The notes under the pieces: generated by a model
The model's database searches: none
Told to the model about the DNA's origin: nothing
What the model saw: the letters and a program-made list of their open reading frames with translations, nothing else
DNA from: an uncultured Ruminococcus sp.
GTDB lineage: Bacteria > Bacillota > Clostridia > Oscillospirales > CAG-272
Assembly (NCBI GenBank): GCA_902778985.1
Contig: CACYZS010000099.1
Span: 4,689-9,946 of the forward strand
Direction: 5' to 3'
Length of the DNA stretch: 5,258 nucleotides
Position numbers and translations under genes: made by a program
In this document: positions 1 to 5,258 of the stretch, piece after piece
Layout of the letters: every line of letters starts with the position of its first letter
Numbering within the stretch: position 1 is the first letter of the stretch

Positions 1-936
1 AAACAGATGAAGGACAAGATCGAGTTGCACGAAACGCTTTCCCGCCGCTTGGAGGACGCCATCGCCCTCTGCGATATGGCGATCGAAGAAAACGACGAGA
101 GCGTGACCGACGAGATCAAAGCCGAACTCGAATACATCGAGACCGAGACCGAAAAACAGCGGCTCGAGACCCTGCTGACCGGCGAGTACGACAGAAACAA
201 CGCCGTGCTCTCCTTCCACCCCGGAGCGGGCGGGACAGAGGCGCAGGACTGGGCGATGATGCTCTACCGGATGTACACCCGCTGGGGCGAACGCCACGGC
301 TACACCGTGAAGTTGATCGACTGGCTCGACGGGGACGCCGCCGGGATCAAGAGCGCGACCATCACGGTCGAGGGCGAGTTCGCCTACGGGTTCTTGAAGA
401 GCGAGAACGGCGTGCACCGGTTGGTGCGCATCTCCCCCTTCGACGCGTCGGGAAGACGGCAGACGTCGTTTGCCTCGGTCGAGGTGATGCCCGAGTTCAA
501 CGACGACGACGATCAGATCGTCCTGAAGGACGAGGATCTTGAGATCACCGCCCACCGTTCGAGCGGCGCCGGCGGTCAGCACATCAACAAGACCGACTCC
601 GCGATCCGGATCGTGCATATCCCGACCGGGATCGTGGTCGGATGCCAGACCGAGCGCAGCCAACTCCAGAACAAGGAGACCGCGCTCCGGATGCTGAAAT
701 CCAAACTGCTCGAGATCAAGATGCGCGAGAAACTCGCCCGCGTCGAGGACATTCAGGGGAACAAGGCGAACATCGAGTGGGGCTCGCAGATCCGCAGTTA
801 CGTGTTCATGCCCTACACGCTCGCCAAGGACACCCGGACGGGGTACGAGGTCGGCGACATCAACGCCGTGATGGACGGCGAGATCGACGGCTTCATCGAC
901 GCCTACCTGAAACAGAATGCCGACGGCACCGCCTGA
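1..936 (+). CDS. prfB: Peptide chain release factor 2 (RF2), 5' end cut by window edge
   Basis: RF2 recognises UAA and UGA stop codons in the ribosomal A site and triggers hydrolysis of peptidyl-tRNA. Visible residues, numbered from the Met codon at 7, include the helical PCRF-type domain (about 1-60), the GAGGTEAQDW block (73-82), the SPF tripeptide that reads stop codons in RF2 (143-145, bases 433-441) and the catalytic GGQ loop (189-191, bases 571-579). The Gln of GGQ is the residue PrmC methylates in known RF2s. Ser185 lies at the position equivalent to E. coli residue 246. The C-terminal GDINAVMDG helix region is intact and the gene ends in TGA at 934-936. The frame is open through the first two codons, and alignment by memory with E. 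coli RF2 (365 aa) puts GGQ about 61 residues early. So Met7 is probably internal and about 60 N-terminal residues, with any programmed frameshift site, lie outside the window. It is followed 42 bp later by a small membrane-protein gene on the same strand. Confidence 0.97.
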   Translation, partial: KQMKDKIELHETLSRRLEDAIALCDMAIEENDESVTDEIKAELEYIETETEKQRLETLLTGEYDRNNAVLSFHPGAGGTEAQDWAMMLYRMYTRWGERHGYTVKLIDWLDGDAAGIKSATITVEGEFAYGFLKSENGVHRLVRISPFDASGRRQTSFASVEVMPEFNDDDDQIVLKDEDLEITAHRSSGAGGQHINKTDSAIRIVHIPTGIVVGCQTERSQLQNKETALRMLKSKLLEIKMREKLARVEDIQGNKANIEWGSQIRSYVFMPYTLAKDTRTGYEVGDINAVMDGEIDGFIDAYLKQNADGTA

Positions 937-978
937 CGGACGCCGTACCATAAAGAACTGAAAGGAAGGAAACCGAAA

Positions 979-1290
979 ATGAAAATGACGAAAGACAAGA
1001 TGAAGGGTCTTCTCGCAATCGCGCTCTTCGTGCAGGCGATCTGCATGATCATCGTCTCGCTGACGCAGTTCAGGCGCCGCAAAGGGCTCGCCTTCTCGCT
1101 GCTCGGCGTGGGCGCCGCCTGCGGCGTGCTTGCCGCCGCGTTCGGAAAGTTCGAGTACACCGACCTGGACGACGAGGACGAAGAGAAGAATGAGGAAGCC
1201 GAAGGAGCGGACGACGAGGACGAGTTCGAAATCGACCGCGATATGCTCCGCGCCGACCTCTCGCACGGAACCGACGACGAGGAAGACTGA
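979..1290 (+). CDS. Small two-helix membrane protein with highly acidic C-terminal tail, function unknown
   Basis: I do not recognise a family for this 103-residue protein. It has a Lys/Met-rich N terminus (1-9), a hydrophobic segment at about 10-31, a basic turn RRRK (32-35), and a second hydrophobic, Ala/Gly-rich segment at about 37-55. A tail from 59 to 103 follows in which 25 of 45 residues are Asp or Glu. This predicts a membrane hairpin with a disordered acidic extension. Topology is uncertain: the basic turn favours a cytoplasmic loop with both ends outside, but the N terminus is also basic. The start at 979 is supported by AGGAAGGA at 963-970, 8 nt upstream. An ATG two codons later (985) is a possible alternative. 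The gene sits 42 bp after prfB and 39 bp before pepF, with no terminator-like hairpin in either gap, so it is probably cotranscribed with both. Co-occurrence does not show a role in translation or proteolysis. Confidence 0.82.
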   Translation: MKMTKDKMKGLLAIALFVQAICMIIVSLTQFRRRKGLAFSLLGVGAACGVLAAAFGKFEYTDLDDEDEEKNEEAEGADDEDEFEIDRDMLRADLSHGTDDEED

Positions 1291-1329
1291 TCCCCTTTTC
1301 AAAAAACCGTATTCAGGAAGGAACCGATT

Positions 1330-3117
1330 ATGCAGGAACTGAAACCGAGGAGCGAGATGGATCCCGCGTTCCAGTGGGACCTGACGCAACTCTTCAAAAC
1401 CCCCGACGCCTGGCGTGAAGCCTACGCCGAAACCGAAAAGAAGATCGACGCCCTGCCCCGGCTCGCCGGGACGCTGGGAGATTCCGCCGCGTCGCTGGAA
1501 GCGGCGCTCTCCGAGATCGACCGCGCCGCCGAACTCTGCGAGCGCGTGGGGATCTACGCCTTCCTCTGCAAGGCGGGCGACAACGGCGATCCCGAGGCGC
1601 AGGATATGGACGACCGGGCGACGCGCCTGTACGTCAAACTCGGCTCTTCCGTCGCGTTCGTCGACCCCGAGATCCTTTCGATCGACGAAAAGCGCCTGAC
1701 CGAGTTCCTTTCCGACCCGGCGCTCGCCGCCCACCGTCACTACGTCGAAAACGTCAACCGTCAGCGCGCGCACACCCTCGACGAGAAGGGCGAACAGATG
1801 CTCGCCGCCCTCGGGGAGTTCGCCGCCGTGCCTGGCACCGCGTTCGATATGCTGACCAACGTGGATATGGAATACCCGACCGTGACCGACGAGAACGGGA
1901 AGACCGTCCGTCTCTCGAACGGGAACTTCTCGGTCTTCCGCGAAAGCGCCGACCGCCGCGTGCGCGAGGACGCCTTCAAGGGGTACTTCGGCACCTATCA
2001 CAAGTTCATCAACACGACCGCCGCGCTCTACGCCGGGGCGGTCAAGGCGGCGTCGTTCTACTCGGCGTCGCGTCATTTCGGGGGGAACTGCGAGGCGGCT
2101 CTCTTCGACAACAACGTGCCTGTCTCGGTCTACGACTCGCTGATCGAGGCGGTGCACGACGGGCTTCCCGCCATGCAGGAGTATATCAATCTCCGCCGCG
2201 AGGTGCTGGGGCTCGATACGATCGACGTCTTCGATCTCTACGTCCCGATGGTCGGCGACGTGGATTTCAAGATGCCGTACGAGAAGGCGAAGAAACTCGT
2301 CCGCGAGGCGCTCGCCCCGCTCGGAGAGGATTACTGCAAGGTGCTCGACCGCGCGTTCTCGGAGGGTTGGATCGACGTCTACGAGAACAAGGGTAAGGAG
2401 TCCGGGGCGTTTTCGACGGGGGTTTTCGGCGCTCACCCCTACGTGATGCTGAATTACACCGACACGCTCGACGACGCGTTTACCCTCGCCCACGAACTCG
2501 GACACGCGATGCACTCCTACTATTCCGACACGACGCAGGACTACGCCAACCACGATTATCGGATCATGGTGGCGGAGGTCGCCTCGACCGTCAACGAAGT
2601 CCTGCTCACCAAGCACCTGCTCAAAACCGAGACCGAACCGCGGCGCCGCGCCTATATTCTGAACCACTTCCTCGAAGGGTTCCGCACCACCGTTTTCCGC
2701 CAGACCCTGTTCGCCGAATTCGAGCGCAAGGCGCACGCGCTTTACCGCGAGGGGACGCCGCTCACGGCGAAGACGCTTTCGGGCATCTACCTCGACCTTG
2801 AAAAGCAGTATTACAGCGCCGCGAAGATGCAGGATCTGATCGCCGACGAGTGGTCGTATATCCCGCACTTCTACCGCCCGTTCTACGTCTACCAGTACGC
2901 GACCGGATTCTCGAGCGCGGTCGCGATCGCCGACGCGATCGAAAAGACCGGGAACGCCGCCGATTACCGTCGGTTCCTCACCCTCGGCGGGAGCGACTAT
3001 CCGCTGAACGAACTGAAGGTCGCGGGGATCGACCTCACGTCCCCCGAGACCGTGCGGAGCGCGCTCGGCGTCTTCCGCGATACGATCCGGGAGTTCGCCG
3101 CGGCACTCGGCAAGTGA
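1330..3117 (+). CDS. pepF: Oligoendopeptidase F, M3 family zinc metallopeptidase
   Basis: This is a complete 595-residue protein, close to the roughly 600 residues usual for PepF. Family members are cytoplasmic zinc endopeptidases that cut short peptides, and no signal peptide is present here. The N-terminal helical oligopeptidase F region covers about 115-185, and the M3 catalytic domain runs from about 205 to 585. The zinc site is HELGH at 388-392 (bases 2491-2505), with His388 and His392 as ligands and Glu389 as catalytic base. Glu416, in the AEVAST segment 24 residues after His392, is the expected third ligand. The preceding GAHPYVMLNYTDTLDDAFTL stretch (367-386) and the C-terminal HFYRPFYVYQYATG segment (513-526), with His513, Tyr519 and Tyr521, match the substrate-binding part of M3 enzymes. 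The ATG at 1330 follows AGGAAGGA (1315-1322) by 7 nt. It is the last gene of the prfB cluster and is closed by an intrinsic terminator 15 bp after its TGA stop. No key residue appears to be missing. Confidence 0.96.
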   Translation: MQELKPRSEMDPAFQWDLTQLFKTPDAWREAYAETEKKIDALPRLAGTLGDSAASLEAALSEIDRAAELCERVGIYAFLCKAGDNGDPEAQDMDDRATRLYVKLGSSVAFVDPEILSIDEKRLTEFLSDPALAAHRHYVENVNRQRAHTLDEKGEQMLAALGEFAAVPGTAFDMLTNVDMEYPTVTDENGKTVRLSNGNFSVFRESADRRVREDAFKGYFGTYHKFINTTAALYAGAVKAASFYSASRHFGGNCEAALFDNNVPVSVYDSLIEAVHDGLPAMQEYINLRREVLGLDTIDVFDLYVPMVGDVDFKMPYEKAKKLVREALAPLGEDYCKVLDRAFSEGWIDVYENKGKESGAFSTGVFGAHPYVMLNYTDTLDDAFTLAHELGHAMHSYYSDTTQDYANHDYRIMVAEVASTVNEVLLTKHLLKTETEPRRRAYILNHFLEGFRTTVFRQTLFAEFERKAHALYREGTPLTAKTLSGIYLDLEKQYYSAAKMQDLIADEWSYIPHFYRPFYVYQYATGFSSAVAIADAIEKTGNAADYRRFLTLGGSDYPLNELKVAGIDLTSPETVRSALGVFRDTIREFAAALGK

Positions 3118-3131
3118 CGATCAAAAACCCA

Positions 3132-3165
3132 GAAAAGCGTCCTTTGCGGGCGCTTTTCGCTTTTT
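3132..3165 (+). terminator. Intrinsic terminator after pepF
   Basis: A stem of 11 pairs can form between 3132-3142 and 3148-3158: eight perfect pairs GAAAAGCG/CGCTTTTC, then one G-U and two C-G pairs. The loop is TTTGC (3143-3147), and GCTTTTT follows at 3159-3165. It sits 15 bp past the pepF stop and should end the prfB-pepF transcript. On the opposite strand the hairpin is followed by TGGGTTTTT, so it may also work weakly in reverse. Confidence 0.9.
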
Positions 3166-3239
3166 CGGGCGGTTTTCCGACCGTCACGGTCTATGCGTGA
3201 AAGAGCAATCCGAAGCAAGAAAAACGGCAATCCCGCATC

Positions 3240-3269
3240 TTGAACGGAAGAATGGAAAAGTGGTATAAT
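3240..3269 (+). promoter_or_regulatory. Sigma-70/sigma-A type promoter for the secreted EEP gene
   Basis: The -35 box TTGAAC lies at 3240-3245 and a perfect -10 box TATAAT at 3264-3269, with an 18-bp spacer. A TG at 3261-3262, one base before the -10 box, gives an extended -10. Transcription would start near 3276, leaving a leader of about 48 nt before the GTG start at 3324. The promoter lies just after the pepF terminator, so the EEP gene is its own transcription unit. Confidence 0.85.
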
Positions 3270-3277
3270 AAACTGTC

Positions 3278-3306
3278 AAAAAAACTGCGGCGGCTCATCC
3301 GCCGCA
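3278..3306 (-). terminator. Leader hairpin that reads as an intrinsic terminator on the minus strand
   Basis: TGCGGCGG (3286-3293) and CCGCCGCA (3299-3306) form a perfect 8-bp, GC-rich stem with a five-base loop CTCAT. Read on the minus strand, the stem is followed after one G by seven T residues (complement of 3278-3284), the classic intrinsic-terminator layout for transcripts running leftward out of the EEP gene. On the plus strand there is no T tract. There the same element would be a hairpin about 10 nt from the predicted RNA 5' end, stopping 4 nt before the Shine-Dalgarno site, where it could stabilise the mRNA or affect ribosome access. The structure is seen directly. Which role it plays is inference. 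Confidence 0.65.
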
Positions 3307-3310
3307 CTGT

Positions 3311-3316
3311 AAGGAG
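3311..3316 (+). promoter_or_regulatory. Ribosome binding site fixing the GTG start at 3324
   Basis: AAGGAG at 3311-3316 lies 7 nt upstream of GTG at 3324. Translation from that GTG immediately gives a signal peptide, whereas the next in-frame ATG is far downstream, inside the protein (codon 169, at 3828). The site therefore decides the start of this gene. Confidence 0.88.
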
Positions 3317-3323
3317 AAAAACC

Positions 3324-5258
3324 GTGAAGAAACTGTCTTTGTTCTTTTTCCTTTCGGCAGTCCTGCTGTTGGTGCCGGCGCTGATTCTGTCGGTTTCCGC
3401 CGAACCCGGAGAGATCGAGGACCTCTCGTATCAAACGCTCTCGGGTGCCGACGTGACCGACGGTGCCACCGATCTGCGCTTCGTGTTCACGGTCGGCTCG
3501 CTCGGCTACAGCGAGGTGGGCGTCGTCTGCTCGAAATCGGTCGAAACGCCGGTCTACGACGCGGACAACTGTCACACCTATAAAACGACGCTCGTCCATT
3601 CCTCGATCACAGCCGACGGCAAAACCTTGAACGCGCCCGCCGGACGGTACTACGTCGCGGTCAAACTGACCGGGATCCCGCACTCCTATTTCGACGGTCC
3701 GCTCTACCTTCGCGCCTTCGTTCGCGACGGCGGCGGAGTCCGTTATTCCGAAGTAAAGTCGCTCACGGTCTGCCGAGCGCTCGGACACGAACACGAACTT
3801 CCGTGGAACGCCCTCGGCACGGCGACCATGCTGACCGAGGGAACGCTCTCCGGGCATTGCGAGGGGTGCAATCTCGACGTTACGAAAACCGGAGTGAAGC
3901 GCGAACCGATCGTCTACAACTCCGCCGAGCCGAGCGGTCCGTTTGCCAACGGGTTGGAGTACCGGATCTCGAAGAATCTCTCCGACGTCCGCGGCGAAGA
4001 TCATTTCTACCCGACGCAGGAGCATCCGGACGGGCAGGATCTCTGGTTTGAGTATTCCTTCCTTTGGAACGCTTCTCTTGAAAACTGGGATTGGTCGAAC
4101 GCGCTCGCGGAGATCAAGATCGCCTCGATTACGAATACGCAGGGCAAACACAAGGAGTTTTTCTACCTCTACACCCGCGACAACAACGATCCGTTCAAAA
4201 CGTCGAAAGACTGCCCGTACGAGGGGCACTTCGACTATTCCGCCTTCGCGCCCGAAAGCAAGGCGTGCGTCCTGTACGGTCCTGACTCCGGCTACTCCTC
4301 GAGCATCATCCGGAGTTCCTCTCCCTACGTTTACGACGAAACGTGGTTTGACCACAACGGCTGGCACCGCATCGGCGTAAGACACCATTTGGAGGCGGCA
4401 AAGGATGGAGGCAGTGCGGTCTATTCGGGATTCGCGGAACTCTATCTCGACGGCGTTCTGGTCTGGCGGATCAACAGCAACGTCGACGCCCTTGCAAGCA
4501 ACGGTCTTCTGCTCTTTACGGCGGAAGTCGAGAACGACGAACTGGTCTATCACGACAACGATGACGCGATGATCCAGATGAAGATCGAAAGCGTCGCCAA
4601 ATCCACCGATCCCGTGTACGTGGCGGTCGGCGATATTGCGTGGAGTTGCGGTTCGGGCTTTGTGCTCGACGTGGAAAGAGAGCCCTTTCCCGCCGAGGCG
4701 ACGCTGGATCTGAACGGGAGCGAAACGATCCCGGCGCCCTTCTACTACCGCCCGAAGAGCGCGCCGCCCGAAAATTCGTTTACCATCGCAACCTGGAATA
4801 TCGGGCATTTCAGCAACGGAAAAAGCGCGAATTCCACGATCACGGACGGCGATTTTAACGCCGCGGCGTACAAATACAGAACCTACGTCAACGACGTGCT
4901 CGGCGCGGATATCGTCTGCCTGAACGAATACAGCGCGAATATGGCGGAATCGTCCTCCCATCCGGCGAGGAGCGAACTGTTCGACGCCTATACCGAAGTC
5001 GCCTACGAGGGCGAGCAGCACAACTACAGTTGCAACGCGCTCTACTCGAAACTGCCGCTCTCGAACGTGACCGTTCACGAGTTTGACTGCAACGAGGGCG
5101 TGGATATTCAGTACACAAACGCGGTCGAGGCGACCGACTACTACTATATCACGGGCGAACTCGAGATCGGCGGCGAAACCGTCGTCATCGTCGTCGCGCA
5201 TCTGGCGTTCGACGACTATCTGTACGAAGTGGAGCCCTATATCGACACGGTCTGTCAG
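3324..5258 (+). CDS. Secreted multidomain endonuclease/exonuclease/phosphatase (EEP) protein, 3' end cut by window edge
   Basis: The frame is open from GTG at 3324 through 645 codons to the right edge. Residues 1-26 form a signal peptide (KK, then a long Leu/Phe/Val core, with likely cleavage after SVSA). Residues about 30-149 look like a beta-rich module. Residues 150-190 hold H155-x-H157 and C179-x-x-C182, a possible metal-binding knuckle. Residues about 196-450 resemble a concanavalin A-like/LamG jelly roll, with cues WHRIGV (347-352) and ELYLDGVLVW (372-381). The EEP domain begins near 485: TWNIGHFS with Asn492 (490-497), DIVCLNEYS with the expected catalytic Glu535 (529-537), NALYSKLPL (571-579) and VVAHL with His626 (623-627). 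The later GDxN and SDH-type motifs would fall beyond the window, so catalytic competence cannot be judged. EEP members include DNases, phosphodiesterases and sphingomyelinases, and the substrate is not readable here. The protein should act outside the cell. It has its own promoter. N-terminal domain assignments are less certain than the EEP call. Confidence 0.9.
   Translation, partial: MKKLSLFFFLSAVLLLVPALILSVSAEPGEIEDLSYQTLSGADVTDGATDLRFVFTVGSLGYSEVGVVCSKSVETPVYDADNCHTYKTTLVHSSITADGKTLNAPAGRYYVAVKLTGIPHSYFDGPLYLRAFVRDGGGVRYSEVKSLTVCRALGHEHELPWNALGTATMLTEGTLSGHCEGCNLDVTKTGVKREPIVYNSAEPSGPFANGLEYRISKNLSDVRGEDHFYPTQEHPDGQDLWFEYSFLWNASLENWDWSNALAEIKIASITNTQGKHKEFFYLYTRDNNDPFKTSKDCPYEGHFDYSAFAPESKACVLYGPDSGYSSSIIRSSSPYVYDETWFDHNGWHRIGVRHHLEAAKDGGSAVYSGFAELYLDGVLVWRINSNVDALASNGLLLFTAEVENDELVYHDNDDAMIQMKIESVAKSTDPVYVAVGDIAWSCGSGFVLDVEREPFPAEATLDLNGSETIPAPFYYRPKSAPPENSFTIATWNIGHFSNGKSANSTITDGDFNAAAYKYRTYVNDVLGADIVCLNEYSANMAESSSHPARSELFDAYTEVAYEGEQHNYSCNALYSKLPLSNVTVHEFDCNEGVDIQYTNAVEATDYYYITGELEIGGETVVIVVAHLAFDDYLYEVEPYIDTVCQ

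Noticed and set aside
7..9. Met codon as the true start of prfB
   Set aside because: The frame is open to base 1, no Shine-Dalgarno site is visible, and RF2 proteins have about 60 more residues before this point.
642..953. Plus-strand open frame of 103 codons in another frame within prfB
   Set aside because: Arg/Asp/Gln-rich shadow of the prfB coding sequence with no ribosome binding site and no family features.
903..1160. Minus-strand open frame of 85 codons with a hydrophobic stretch
   Set aside because: It is antisense to the membrane segments of the small gene at 979-1290, which has the better start context and composition.
1291..1329. Possible promoter or terminator between the small gene and pepF
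   Set aside because: The gap has no inverted repeat and no credible -35/-10 pair, only the pepF ribosome binding site.
3179..3191. Small inverted repeat GACCG-TCA-CGGTC upstream of the EEP promoter
   Set aside because: Five-base arms around a three-base centre are expected often by chance in GC-rich DNA. It is too short to call an operator and lies about 50 bp upstream of the -35 box.
2850..3230. Open frames on both strands crossing the pepF end and its terminator
   Set aside because: They overlap conserved pepF C-terminal coding sequence and the terminator hairpin, and their products are low-complexity Arg-rich sequence.
3803..4858. Several 64-145-codon plus-strand frames inside the EEP gene
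   Set aside because: They lie within the continuous 645-codon frame, are Arg/Ser/Thr-rich and lack ribosome binding sites, so they are frame shadows.
3276..5201. Minus-strand open frame of 641 codons
   Set aside because: It is the exact antisense of the EEP gene in matching codon phase, has no recognisable motif, and its stop lies in the leader of the sense gene. It also runs against the promoter, ribosome binding site and signal peptide of the plus strand.

Overview
The window looks like chromosomal DNA from a GC-rich member of the Bacillota, most likely a gut- or rumen-type Clostridia lineage. This is inferred from strong AGGAGG-type ribosome binding sites, a TTGAAC/TATAAT promoter, a PepF of the usual Bacillota length and motif set, and a secreted protein built from modules typical of uncultured Clostridia. 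The taxonomy is an inference and was not tested by any search.

Region 1 (1-3117) is a compact same-strand gene cluster with gaps of 42 and 39 bp. It holds the 3' part of prfB (release factor 2, cut by the left window edge), a 103-codon gene for a small two-helix membrane protein with an extremely acidic tail, and a complete pepF (oligoendopeptidase F, a cytoplasmic M3 zinc peptidase). An intrinsic terminator at 3132-3165 closes the cluster. The first and last genes serve translation termination and peptide turnover. The middle gene is of unknown function.

Region 2 (3118-3323) is the only real intergenic space. It holds the pepF terminator, a good sigma-70-type promoter (3240-3269), a GC-rich hairpin that would lie near the 5' end of the new transcript and also reads as an intrinsic terminator on the minus strand, and a Shine-Dalgarno site that fixes a GTG start.

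Region 3 (3324-5258) is one long plus-strand gene that starts with GTG and stays open for 645 codons to the right edge. It encodes a secreted multidomain protein: signal peptide, an N-terminal beta-rich module, a short H-x-H...C-x-x-C segment, a probable concanavalin A-like/LamG-type jelly roll, and an endonuclease/exonuclease/phosphatase (EEP) domain whose last motifs lie beyond the window. A 641-codon minus-strand open frame covers almost all of this gene. I judge it to be a shadow, because the sense gene uses no TTA, CTA or TCA codons.

I saw no mobile element, CRISPR array, tRNA or rRNA. The least ordinary parts of the window are the secreted EEP protein, its leader hairpin and the acidic small membrane protein. 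I found no convincing evidence of a wholly new system.
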